From the NCBI RefSeq assembly GCF_014205135.1, contig NZ_JACHMY010000001.1:7068001-7132000 (forward strand): 64,000 nucleotides of DNA. Direction: 5' to 3'. The notes below the pieces were generated by a model. The model ran no database searches. It saw only the letters and a list, made by a program, of their open reading frames with translations, and was not told the DNA's origin. This document shows, in pieces, positions 33,258 through 40,831 of the stretch. The first letter of the stretch is position 1. Every line of letters starts with the position of its first letter. A program made the translations under genes and the position numbers. The DNA comes from Kribbella italica. GTDB lineage: Bacteria; Actinomycetota; Actinomycetes; Propionibacteriales; Kribbellaceae.

Positions 33258-33409
33258 TCGCGCTGCTCGTCCTGGTCGCCGCGCTGATCGCCGTGCTCGA
33301 GTGGACCCACCGCCGGTCGCCCGGCCCGGCGTACGGCGGCCTCCGGTCCGGCGGACCGGATCGCGACCGCGCCCGACTGCTGGACGATCTTCGCGCGGCG
33401 GCCGACTAA
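33254..33409 (+). CDS. 51-aa single-pass membrane protein
   Basis: Begins in the ATGA overlap with the methyltransferase stop. One N-terminal helix (MIALLVLVAALIAVLEW) is followed by a basic, hydrophilic tail (HRRSPGP...DRDRARLLDDLRAAAD). Coupled translation and helix character support it as real. No family is known for so small a protein. Its stop codon TAA shares its last A with the first base of the adjacent inverted-repeat element. Confidence 0.68.
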   Translation: MIALLVLVAALIAVLEWTHRRSPGPAYGGLRSGGPDRDRARLLDDLRAAAD

Positions 33410-33574
33410 GGGTGTGTCTCCCGGTCCCCCGCCTACTGCGCGGCACTCGGCACGGCATCTCGCTGCACGGGAGCCAAGCTCACGATGCTTCGCATCGCAG
33501 CGCTCGTCTCCCGCGCACCGAGCTACCGCACCGAGCACCTGCTCGCTACGGCGGGGGACCGGGAGACACACCCT
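33409..33574. mobile_element. 166-bp MITE-like element with perfect 24-bp terminal inverted repeats
   Basis: Left end AGGGTGTGTCTCCCGGTCCC (33409 onward, 24 bp in all) is the exact reverse complement of the right end 33551-33574. The interior has a small hairpin (GATGC-TTC-GCATC) and no coding capacity. No target-site duplication is evident. A remnant of the right part occurs at 8346-8386. It may be a non-autonomous transposon relic or a repetitive extragenic palindrome. Confidence 0.72.
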
Positions 33575-33602
33575 GGCTTGCGCCGACTGGTAAAACTTGG
33601 GG

Positions 33603-35090
33603 ATGACGCCGACCGAGCAGCTCGAGATCGAGACCAAGTACGACGTCGACGAGCACGCCATTCTTCCGGCGTTGCACGAGCTGCCCGGGGTCGACCGGGT
33701 CGAGCAACCGGTCGAGCTCGCGCTGGAGGCGGTCTACTTCGACACCGCCGGGCTGCACCTCGCGCGGAACAAGGTGACCCTGCGCCGCCGGACCGGCGGC
33801 GAGGACGACGGCTGGCACATCAAGCTGCCGGCCGCGCGCGGGCGGATGGAGATCCAGCACCCGCTCGGGCGCGCGGTGCGCAAGGTGCCGATCCAGGTCG
33901 TGCGGGCGGTGCGGGTGCACGTCCGCGACCACGAGCTCGGGCCGGTGGTGACGCTGGCGACGCGCCGGATCGTGCACCGCCTGCTCGACGCCGAGGGCGA
34001 GGTGCTGGCCGAGGTCGCCGACGACCACGTGACCGCGACGGTCGACGGCGAGGAGCCGCAGACCTGGCGCGAGTGGGAGGTCGAGCTGGTCGGCGGCTCG
34101 ACCGAGCTGCTCGAAGCCGCCGAGCCGGTACTGCGGGACGCCGGGGCGAAACCGGCCTCGGGTCCGAGCAAGCTGGCTCGTGCGCTGGGCGATCGCGTGC
34201 CGAAACGGGAGACCTGGGAGCTGCCGGCGAAGCCGACGACGGCGGACCTGTTCCGTTCGTACGCGACCGCGCAGGTCGAGGCGATCCACCTGCGCGACCC
34301 GGAGGTCCGGCGCGACCTGCCGGACTCGATCCACAAGATGCGGGTGGCGACCCGGCGGCTGCGCTCGGCGCTGGCGACGTACCGGCCGGTGGTGGACCGC
34401 GAGGTCGGGGACCCGATCCGGGACGAGCTGAAGTGGTTCGCGGGTGAGCTCGGCGGGGCGCGGGACGCGGAGGTGCTGCGCGAGCACTTCCTGGTCGCGG
34501 TCGCGGAGCAGCCGCAGGAGCTGGTGATGGGCCGCGTCGCGGGGTACATCGACGACCATCTGCGCGCGGTCTACAAGCAGGCGCGGGTGCGGGCGCTCGA
34601 GGCGCTGGAGAGCGAGCGGTACTTCCGGCTGCTCGACACCCTCGACGACCTGGTCACCGCGCCGCCGCTGCTCGACGCGGAGACGAAGGCGAAGAAGCAG
34701 GTGCCGAGTCTGCTGAAGAACGACCTGACGCGGATGAGCAAGTGCGTGAAGCGGGCGGAGAAGGCCGAGACGCTGGCCGAGCAGGACCACGAGCTGCACG
34801 AGACGCGCAAGGCGTCCAAGCGACTGCGGTACGCCGCTGAGTCGGCGGTGCCGGTGCTGGGTCAGGCGGCGACGGATCTGGCGAACCGCGCCGAGCAGGT
34901 CCAGGAGGTCCTCGGCGACCACCAGGACAGCGTGGTCGCGCGGGACCTGCTGCGGCAGCTCGCCGTTCAGCAGCACCTCGACGGTGGGAATCCGTTCACG
35001 CTGGGCCGGCTGCACGCCGCGGAGCAGTACCGGGGCGATCGGTCGCGCGAGGCGTTCCTGGAGCTGTGGCCGACGATCGACTTCAGCTGA
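33603..35090 (+). CDS. CYTH and CHAD domain protein
   Basis: 495 aa. The CYTH (triphosphate tunnel) domain, ~1-195, starts with the metal-binding ExExK pattern in QLEIETKYDVD and shows VYFDTAGLHLARNKVTLRRRTGG, GWHIKLP and EWEVELVGGS. The CHAD domain, ~215-495, is an all-helical bundle with conserved His/Arg (SIHKMRVATRRLRSALATYRPV; HELHETRKASKRLRYAAE), known to bind polyphosphate. Thus it is probably a polyphosphate- or triphosphate-handling protein. ATG at 33603 follows TAAAAC by 6 nt (leaderless); a TTG two codons earlier is possible. Confidence 0.93.
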   Translation: MTPTEQLEIETKYDVDEHAILPALHELPGVDRVEQPVELALEAVYFDTAGLHLARNKVTLRRRTGGEDDGWHIKLPAARGRMEIQHPLGRAVRKVPIQVVRAVRVHVRDHELGPVVTLATRRIVHRLLDAEGEVLAEVADDHVTATVDGEEPQTWREWEVELVGGSTELLEAAEPVLRDAGAKPASGPSKLARALGDRVPKRETWELPAKPTTADLFRSYATAQVEAIHLRDPEVRRDLPDSIHKMRVATRRLRSALATYRPVVDREVGDPIRDELKWFAGELGGARDAEVLREHFLVAVAEQPQELVMGRVAGYIDDHLRAVYKQARVRALEALESERYFRLLDTLDDLVTAPPLLDAETKAKKQVPSLLKNDLTRMSKCVKRAEKAETLAEQDHELHETRKASKRLRYAAESAVPVLGQAATDLANRAEQVQEVLGDHQDSVVARDLLRQLAVQQHLDGGNPFTLGRLHAAEQYRGDRSREAFLELWPTIDFS

Positions 35091-35099
35091 GCTCGCGCA

Positions 35100-35450
35100 T
35101 CAGCTGATCCACGGCGGGGTGCCGCGGTCGGTGTCCTCACCGGGGACGCTGACCTTGGCGTGCCCGTAGCCGCTGACGACGGCGGTGAAGTCTTCGGTCG
35201 CCGTCACCTGCCGCTCGACACCTGCCGGCAGTACCAAAGCTTCTCCGGCCTTCAGCTCCAGCTCTTCCGTGCCCAGGCTGATCCGCGCGTGCCCGCTCAG
35301 CCCGGTCCACACCTGTTCGCTGTCGACCACGTGCACCGGCCCCTGAGCGGTCGCCTTCATCTCCACCCGCCACACGCTCAGCTCCTGGCTGCCCTGGGTC
35401 GGCGACGCGTACGTCGTCATCACGGCGTTCGGTGTCTCGGTCACGCGCAT
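35100..35450 (-). CDS. Small cupin-domain protein
   Basis: 116 aa. Single cupin barrel: QELSVWRVEMKATAQGPVHVVDSEQVWTGLSGHARISLGTEELELKAGEALVLPAGVERQVTATED. The His of the usual GxHxH motif is only partly preserved (PVHVVDSEQ), and the second motif PAGVERQV lacks His, so metal binding is doubtful. Perhaps a small-molecule binder. ATG with AGGAG upstream; a longer open frame has no site. Divergent from marR with shared operator-like repeats, so it is probably the regulated gene. Confidence 0.85.
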   Translation of the reverse strand: MRVTETPNAVMTTYASPTQGSQELSVWRVEMKATAQGPVHVVDSEQVWTGLSGHARISLGTEELELKAGEALVLPAGVERQVTATEDFTAVVSGYGHAKVSVPGEDTDRGTPPWIS

Positions 35451-35469
35451 CTGCACTCCTTCGATTTGG

Positions 35470-35507
35470 TCAACCCGGTTGTCGAAAATAGTACACCAGG
35501 TTGTCGA
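35470..35507. promoter_or_regulatory. Operator-like repeats between the cupin and MarR genes
   Basis: Two copies of a CAnCCnGGTTGTCGA-like site at 35471-35485 and 35493-35507. The first contains the palindrome CAACC-C-GGTTG (35471-35481). The GGTTG halves are 22 bp apart, two helical turns. TAGTAC (35489-35494) between them resembles a -10 for marR. Confidence 0.55.
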
Positions 35508-35516
35508 TCTGCCAAG

Positions 35517-35990
35517 ATGCCTTCCATGGACCGCCACGGCTACGAGCTCCCCCTCCTGCTCGCCGGCGCCTTCCGCCGCATCATCGACGAGCTCCACCGC
35601 CGCCTCGCCGAGCAAGGCCACCCCGACCTGCGCCCGGCGTACGGCTTCGCCCTGCAGGCCGTCGGCCGCGACGGCTGCACGGTCTCCGACCTCGGCCGCC
35701 GGCTGGGCGTCACCAAACAAGCCGCCACCAAGACCGTCGGCCGACTCACCGACCTCCACTACGTCACCCGCACCCCGAACCCCGCCGACGCGCGAGCGAT
35801 CCTCCTCACCCTCACCCCCCACGGCCGAGCCGCCCTCACCCTCTCGGCCCGAATCTTCGACGAACTCCATACCGAGTGGAAACAATCCCTGGGCGCCGGC
35901 CGCCTGAACGCCCTCGAAGACGACCTCGCGAAGCTCACCCCCAGCGACACCCCCACCCCGCTAGCGGACCTCCCGGGGTGGTTCCACTAG
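35517..35990 (+). CDS. MarR-family transcriptional regulator
   Basis: 157 aa. Winged helix GFALQAVGRDGCTVSDLGRRLGVTKQAATKTVGRLTDLHYVTRTPNPADARAILLTLTPHGRAAL is a standard MarR DNA-binding domain with the wing DAR-motif (ADARAI). N- and C-terminal helices form the dimer part. ATG at 35517 or 35526; neither has a good ribosome site. Divergent from the cupin gene, with direct repeats between them, so it probably controls that gene and itself. It overlaps the next convergent gene by a CTAG tetranucleotide. Confidence 0.9.
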   Translation: MPSMDRHGYELPLLLAGAFRRIIDELHRRLAEQGHPDLRPAYGFALQAVGRDGCTVSDLGRRLGVTKQAATKTVGRLTDLHYVTRTPNPADARAILLTLTPHGRAALTLSARIFDELHTEWKQSLGAGRLNALEDDLAKLTPSDTPTPLADLPGWFH

Positions 35991-36298
35991 GTGGGATCGG
36001 TGTACGACACCGGCTTGCGGGTGGCGTGCGCATAGGCGATCTCCCGACGCGTGGACTCGCCCAGATACCCGCCGGGGTTGACGATCAGCACCCGGTCAGC
36101 CAGATCGATCTTGCGCAGATGGAGATCACCGAGCGCCACCTTCTGCTCGTCAGTGATCTCGCCCGCGTCGGCGCCCAGGAAGACCCCTGGCGCAAGGACG
36201 ATGACCCCGGCGAGCGTCAGCTCCCGGTTCGCCACCAGCATCTCGTCCACGAACCGCACAGAGCCACAAAGACAAACAATCTCAGGTCGGTCAGCCAC
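35987..36298 (-). CDS. Nucleoside 2-deoxyribosyltransferase-like protein
   Basis: 103 aa. IVCLCGSVRFVDEMLVANRELTLAGVIVLAPGVF, then QKVALGDLHLRKIDLADRVLIVNPGGYLGESTRREIAYAHATRKPVSY. This is the short Rossmann-like family related to nucleoside deoxyribosyltransferases (DUF4406/YtoQ-like), common in actinobacterial phages and hosts; the GGYLGESTRREI motif carries the expected catalytic Glu. It may act on nucleotide sugars or deoxynucleosides. There is no phage gene nearby. The 289 bp after its start (36299-36587) hold three hairpins of the next operon. Confidence 0.82.
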   Translation of the reverse strand: MADRPEIVCLCGSVRFVDEMLVANRELTLAGVIVLAPGVFLGADAGEITDEQKVALGDLHLRKIDLADRVLIVNPGGYLGESTRREIAYAHATRKPVSYTDPT

Positions 36299-36446
36299 GG
36301 CTCAGTCTTTCGGGGTCGAACGGAAACCTGCACGTTGACCTCACGGTCCGCCACGCGAGCCAACAGACTACTCAGCGAGATGGACACCACGCGGCGGCGG
36401 TTGGAGTGACGGCGACCGTGCCCAGCGAGCGTGTGTAAGACGCGGC

Positions 36447-36474
36447 GAGGGCCCCAGCGGGTGCTGGGGTCCTC
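36447..36474 (-). terminator. Third hairpin downstream of actP operon
   Basis: GAGGGCCCCAGC / GCTGGGGTCCTC, 12-bp arms with one G-T wobble, 4-nt loop. Follows two other hairpins. Confidence 0.6.
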
Positions 36475-36486
36475 GGGTGGTTGGGG

Positions 36487-36530
36487 CTGTCAGGCAGGTT
36501 CGCGTCGGTTCAGCAGGACCTGCCTGACAG
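36487..36530 (-). terminator. Second hairpin downstream of actP operon
   Basis: Perfect 13-bp arms CTGTCAGGCAGGT / ACCTGCCTGACAG around an 18-nt loop. Confidence 0.62.
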
Positions 36531-36539
36531 GGACTTGGG

Positions 36540-36584
36540 GCGGGGGCGCCGGGCTGTCACCCGTGATGGGACCGGCGCCCCCGC
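36540..36584 (-). terminator. First hairpin downstream of actP operon
   Basis: Perfect 13-bp GC-rich arms GCGGGGGCGCCGG / CCGGCGCCCCCGC around a 19-nt loop, beginning 3 nt after the actP stop codon. The position and stability mark it as the main terminator. Confidence 0.75.
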
Positions 36585-36587
36585 CGG

Positions 36588-38231
36588 TCAGTGCTGGGTG
36601 GCCTTCTCGGCGCCGGCGCCGGTCAGGGAGCGCACCTCCATCTCGGCGAAGCGGTCGACGTCGGTGGTTTCCTTGCTGGTCAGGGTTCCGACGATGCCGA
36701 GGACGAACGCCAGCGGGATCGACACGATGCCGGGGTTGTCCAGCGGGAACCAGTGGAAGTCGATCCCGGTGTCGGTGATCATCGACAGGCTGGCGCCGGT
36801 CTTGGCGTCGACCTTGCCGGACACGACCGGGCTGAAGATGATCAGGAAGATCGCCGAGCCCAGGCCGCCGTAGATGCTCCAGAGTGCGCCGCGGGTGTTG
36901 AAGCGCCGCCAGAACAGTGAGTAGAGGATCGTCGGCAGGTTCGCCGACGCCGCGACCGCGAAGGCCAGGGCGACCAGGAACGCGATGTTCTGGCCGTTGG
37001 CGAAGATGCCGCCGATGATCGCGACCGCGCCGATCACCACCACGGTGATCCGGGCCACCCGGACCTCGCCGTCGCCGCTGACCTGGCCGTTCTTGATCAC
37101 CTGGCCGTAGATGTCGTGCGCGAACGACGCACTGGCCGTGATGGTCAGCCCCGCGACCACCGCCAGGATCGTCGCGAACGCGACCGCCGAGATCACGCCC
37201 AGCAGGATCTCCCCGCCCAGTTCGTAGGCCAGCAGCGGAGCTGCCGAGTTCGCCTTGCCGGGAGCGGCCCGGATCGCGTCCGGACCGACGAGCGCGGCGG
37301 CGCCGTACCCGAGGACCAGCGTGAACAGGTAGAAGATGCCGATGATCCAGATCGCCCAGCTGACGCTGCGGCGGGCCTCGCGCGAGTTCGGGACGGTGTA
37401 GAAGCGCATCAGTACGTGCGGCAGGCCCGCCGTACCGAGGACCAGGGCCAGGCCGAGCGAGATGAAGTCGAGCTTGCTGATCCCGGTCACGCCGTACTGC
37501 AGTCCCGGGCCGAGCAGCTTCTCGCCGGCCGCCGGGCTCCTGTCGACCGCGGCACCGAGCAGGCCGGACAGGTTGAACGAGTACTTCGCCAGCACCCAGA
37601 TCGTCATGATCCCGGCGCCGATCACCAGCAGCACGGCCTTGACGATCTGCACCCAGGTGGTGCCCTTCATGCCGCCGACGAGCACGTAGGTGATCATGAT
37701 CGCGCCGACCACCGCGATGACGATGTTCTGGCCGGCCTTGCCGTCGATGCCGAGCAGCAGCGCGACCAGGCCGCCCGCGCCCGCCATCTGGGCCAGCAGG
37801 TAGAAGAAGCAGACGCCCAGGGTCGAGATGGCCGCGGCCATCCGGACCGGACGCTGCTTGAGCCGGAACGACAGGACGTCGGCCATCGTGAACCGGCCGG
37901 TGTTCCGCAGCAGCTCCGCGACCAGCAGCAGCGCCACCAGCCAGGCCACCAGGAAGCCGATCGAATACAGGAAGCCGTCGTACCCGTTGAGTGCGATCGC
38001 CCCGGCGATACCGAGGAACGACGCGGCGGACAGGTAGTCGCCGGCGATCGCGACGCCGTTCTGCGGGCCGGTGAACGAGCGGCCACCGGCGTAGAAGTCG
38101 GCCGCGCTCTTGTTGTTGCGCGAGGCCCGGATCACGATCGCCAGGGTGGCCACCACGAACATCGCGAAGATCGCGATGTTCACCTTCGGGTCGCCGACGG
38201 TTGCCAGTGGCAACGACAGTGGTGCGCTCAC
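36588..38231 (-). CDS. actP: Cation/acetate (monocarboxylate) symporter, SSS family
   Basis: 547 aa, ~13 membrane helices, sodium:solute symporter family. FYAGGRSFTGPQNGVAIAGDYLSAASFLGIAGAIAL, YVLVGGMKGTTWVQIVKAVLLV, GLPHVLMRFYTVPNSREARRS and SASFAHDIYGQVIKNGQVS are ActP/MctC signatures. It probably imports acetate, pyruvate or propionate with Na+ or H+. GTG with GGGAG upstream, overlapping the DUF485 stop by 4 nt. The YjcH-ActP pair is the classical acetate-uptake unit. It is followed by a set of three hairpins. A second, separate ActP system lies at 38902-40830. Confidence 0.95.
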   Translation of the reverse strand: MSAPLSLPLATVGDPKVNIAIFAMFVVATLAIVIRASRNNKSAADFYAGGRSFTGPQNGVAIAGDYLSAASFLGIAGAIALNGYDGFLYSIGFLVAWLVALLLVAELLRNTGRFTMADVLSFRLKQRPVRMAAAISTLGVCFFYLLAQMAGAGGLVALLLGIDGKAGQNIVIAVVGAIMITYVLVGGMKGTTWVQIVKAVLLVIGAGIMTIWVLAKYSFNLSGLLGAAVDRSPAAGEKLLGPGLQYGVTGISKLDFISLGLALVLGTAGLPHVLMRFYTVPNSREARRSVSWAIWIIGIFYLFTLVLGYGAAALVGPDAIRAAPGKANSAAPLLAYELGGEILLGVISAVAFATILAVVAGLTITASASFAHDIYGQVIKNGQVSGDGEVRVARITVVVIGAVAIIGGIFANGQNIAFLVALAFAVAASANLPTILYSLFWRRFNTRGALWSIYGGLGSAIFLIIFSPVVSGKVDAKTGASLSMITDTGIDFHWFPLDNPGIVSIPLAFVLGIVGTLTSKETTDVDRFAEMEVRSLTGAGAEKATQH

Positions 38232-38569
38232 GACTCGTCTCCCTCGATCTGGTCACGCAGGTGCTTGGCGTCGGGGTCGAACTTCCGGTCGGCCCAGCGG
38301 ACGTAGAGCAGCGTGATCGCGAAGGTGGAGACGAACTGGCCGAACCCGAACAGCAGCCCGACGGTGATGTTGCCGCCGACCTTGTGCGACATGAAGTCGT
38401 GGGCGTAGTCGGCGAGCAGGACGTAGAGGAAGTACCAGGCCAGGAACAGGCCGGTCATCGGGAACACGAAGCGCCGGAAGCGGCGACGCAGCTCGGAGAA
38501 GTCCGGTGACAGCTGGACGTCTCGGTACGTCGTGAGCTCCGGATCGCCCGCACGACGCGTTTCACTCAT
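38228..38569 (-). CDS. DUF485 (YjcH-like) small membrane protein
   Basis: 113 aa. FSELRRRFRRFVFPMTGLFLAWYFLYVLLADYAHDFMSHKVGGNITVGLLFGFGQFVSTFAITLLYVRWADRKFDP is a clear DUF485 protein: two membrane helices with a basic stretch before the first. It is always paired with an ActP-type symporter and may be a stability or activity partner. ATG with a GGAGGTCC site 8 nt upstream; a longer open frame lacks it. First gene of the operon. A CRP-like site lies 63 bp upstream. Confidence 0.92.
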   Translation of the reverse strand: MSETRRAGDPELTTYRDVQLSPDFSELRRRFRRFVFPMTGLFLAWYFLYVLLADYAHDFMSHKVGGNITVGLLFGFGQFVSTFAITLLYVRWADRKFDPDAKHLRDQIEGDES

Positions 38570-38901
38570 CGCGGGACCTCCAGACGTGATCGGGCCGGGC
38601 GGAGTCCGGCGCGCGGGTTGCTGCTCCGTACTGTGGTCCAGCTCACCCGGCCCCGACAGCACCGACCGGCGTCGAGCGCTCAGCGGCGCACACCTCTCGA
38701 CCGGCGGGGAACCCCACTGCGACGAGCGGTCGCATCCGTACGACGAACGGCCGACGCCCGCCCGTCGCCAAACGACCATGGCGGAGGTCGGCCCAGCGGG
38801 GGCGGACGCCCACCACTCACCAAGTACCGGCCACGGCCGACGGTCAGGCGGAGACGAGCCGGCGCGGGCCGCGTCCGGAGAGGTTAGTGAGTGGTGCAGG
38901 T
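38570..38901. other. Intergenic 332 bp upstream of DUF485-actP
   Basis: Holds the promoter of the DUF485-actP operon. Also a CRP-like site (38632-38647), the 14-mer CAAGTACCGGCCAC (38821-38834) shared with the repeat at 5314, and an inverted pair CACCACTCAC (38811-38820) / GTGAGTGGTG (38887-38896) that could end transcription of the symporter gene at 38902. No convincing gene. Confidence 0.5.
38632..38647 (-). promoter_or_regulatory. CRP/GlxR-like binding site
   Basis: TGTGG-TCCAGC-TCACC matches the TGTGA-N6-TCACA consensus at 8 of 10 positions, centred ~70 bp upstream of the DUF485 start. Acetate-uptake genes are known CRP/GlxR targets in actinobacteria; control here is inferred. Confidence 0.35.
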
Positions 38902-40449
38902 TCAGCCCCCGGTGAAGCCGCGGTCGACGTCGACGGCTTCAGGAGTGTGCAAGCGGACCATGCTGCGCGCGGTGCCGGCCGGGATCCGGTTGGGCGTCAT
39001 CCGCGACACGACGATGACGGTCAGGAAGGCGAGCGGCATCGTCCACGCGGCCGGTTGCGCGATCAGCGCGCCGAGCCAGCCGCCCTGGGGTGGGCCGATC
39101 ACGTTGACCAGTACGGCGGAGATCGCGGCGACGCCGCCGACCAGCAGCCCGGCCGCAGCGCCGACGGTCGACATGCGGCGCCACCAGATGCCCAGCACGA
39201 GCAGCGGGCAGAACGTCGAGGCCGCGACGGCGAACGCCAGTCCGACGGTGTCGGCGAGGCTCAGCGAACCGGTGAAGTTCCAGGCGAGGTAGGGAATGGC
39301 GATCGCCAGGACGGCGGCGATCCGGAAGCTGTTGACGGCCAGGTAGTCGCCTCCGGTCAACCGGTGCAGGCGATTGCGCAGCAGGTCCTGGTCGATGACG
39401 CCCGCGATCGCGACCGTCAGGCCGGACGACGTGGACAGGAACGCGGCGAAGGCCCCGGCCGCGACGAGCGCGCCGAGCAGATCGCCAACGGTGCCAGGGA
39501 AAATCCGGCCGGGCAGCTCGAGGACGACGGTGTCGGCGGCCGTCGCGACGAGGTCGGGCGCGAAGGTCCGCCCGAGGACGGCGTACACGGGTGGGAAGAG
39601 GTAGAACGCGCCGAGCAGCGCGAGCACGACGACCGTCGTACGGCGGGCCGCGCGGCCGTCGGGGTTGGTGTAGAAGCGGACCAGCACGTGCGGCAGGCCC
39701 ATCGTCCCGAAACAAAGGGCCAAGAGCAACGAGTACGTCGCGTAGAGCGGGTGGTCGCGACCATCGGCGCGGGACAACGGTTCGGCCCATTCCGAGCCGG
39801 CGCCCTGCAGCGAGTCGAGTACGCCGACCGGGTGGTCCATCGAGCGCCAGGCGATCAGGATGACGAAGACCGGCGCGGCCAGGGCGGTGAGTTTCAGCCA
39901 GTACTGGAAAGCCTGGACGAACGTGATCGAGCGCATCCCGCCGGCCGCGACGTTGATCACCACGATGATCGCGACCAGCGCCGCCCCGACCGCGGGCGGT
40001 GCACCGGTCACGGTCTGGACGGTCAGCCCGGCGCCGCGGAGCTGTGGGAGCAGGTAGAGCGTGCCGATCCCGGCGACGAGGAACGAGCAGATCCGCCGGA
40101 CGACGGCCGACTCGAAGCGCGTCTCGGCGAAGTCGGGCAAGGTGTACGCGCCGGAGCGGCGCAGCGGGGCGGCGATCAGGACGAGCAGCATCAGGTAGCC
40201 GACCGTGTAACCGACCGAGAACCAGAGCATGTCCGCGCCGTTCACCACGACCAGACCGGCGACGCCGAGGAAAGATGCCGCCGACAAGTACTCGCCGCTG
40301 ATCGCGGACGCGTTCCAGCGCGGCGTGACGGCCCGGCTGGCGACGTAGAAGTCGCTGGTGGTGCGGGAGATCCGCAGCCCGAACAGGCCGATCCCGATCG
40401 TTGCCGCGATCACCAAACCGATCGCGGTGAGGCTCATCGCCGGGGACAC
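38902..40449 (-). CDS. Second SSS-family monocarboxylate symporter
   Basis: 515 aa, ~13 helices. RISRTTSDFYVASRAVTPRWNASAISGEYLSAASFLGVAGLVVV, AAGGMRSITFVQAFQYWLKL, GTMGLPHVLVRFYTNPDGRAARR and VAIAGVIDQDLLRNRLHRLTGG are homologous to ActP but diverged from the 36588 gene, so the substrate may differ (for instance pyruvate). GTG directly abuts the stop of the DUF485 gene; an ATG four codons later is an alternative. Fourth gene of a unit LytS kinase - LytTR - DUF485 - symporter. Confidence 0.92.
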   Translation of the reverse strand: MSPAMSLTAIGLVIAATIGIGLFGLRISRTTSDFYVASRAVTPRWNASAISGEYLSAASFLGVAGLVVVNGADMLWFSVGYTVGYLMLLVLIAAPLRRSGAYTLPDFAETRFESAVVRRICSFLVAGIGTLYLLPQLRGAGLTVQTVTGAPPAVGAALVAIIVVINVAAGGMRSITFVQAFQYWLKLTALAAPVFVILIAWRSMDHPVGVLDSLQGAGSEWAEPLSRADGRDHPLYATYSLLLALCFGTMGLPHVLVRFYTNPDGRAARRTTVVVLALLGAFYLFPPVYAVLGRTFAPDLVATAADTVVLELPGRIFPGTVGDLLGALVAAGAFAAFLSTSSGLTVAIAGVIDQDLLRNRLHRLTGGDYLAVNSFRIAAVLAIAIPYLAWNFTGSLSLADTVGLAFAVAASTFCPLLVLGIWWRRMSTVGAAAGLLVGGVAAISAVLVNVIGPPQGGWLGALIAQPAAWTMPLAFLTVIVVSRMTPNRIPAGTARSMVRLHTPEAVDVDRGFTGG

Positions 40450-40830
40450 CTACTGCCGCCCGACGAACTCGGTGAACTCGGCTTCGATCCGTTCGGCGTT
40501 GCGGACGTAGATCCTGGCGGCGACGTAGACGACCGGGTAGACGACGATGCCGAGCAGGACCCAGGGTAGCGGGATCCCGAAGACCCCGAGCGTGCGGGTG
40601 GCCGGGACGAGCCAGAACAGCAGCGGGAGGCTGCCGAGGATGACCGCCGTCGCGCCGATGACGACCAGGGCGAGCCGGAGCTGCGACTGGATCAGCGAGT
40701 TCATGTAGACCTCGCCGACCCGGGTCTGCTCGTCGATCTCCCGGGTTCCGGTGTGTCCGCTGGTCCGCCGGGCAGCGCTGGTGCGGGGACTGGTGACCCG
40801 GACCCGCCGTGGACTCTCCGGCGTGCTCAT
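40450..40830 (-). CDS. DUF485-like small membrane protein, second copy
   Basis: 126 aa. A polar N-terminus (~1-45, Arg/Thr-rich) followed by two helices (LALVVIGATAVILGSLPLLFWLV and PLPWVLLGIVVYPVVYVAARIYV) and a short acidic tail. It takes the place of a YjcH partner for the symporter encoded next. Less typical of DUF485 than the first copy; assignment partly from context. It lies 1 nt after the response-regulator stop. Confidence 0.8.
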   Translation of the reverse strand: MSTPESPRRVRVTSPRTSAARRTSGHTGTREIDEQTRVGEVYMNSLIQSQLRLALVVIGATAVILGSLPLLFWLVPATRTLGVFGIPLPWVLLGIVVYPVVYVAARIYVRNAERIEAEFTEFVGRQ

Positions 40831-40831
40831 C

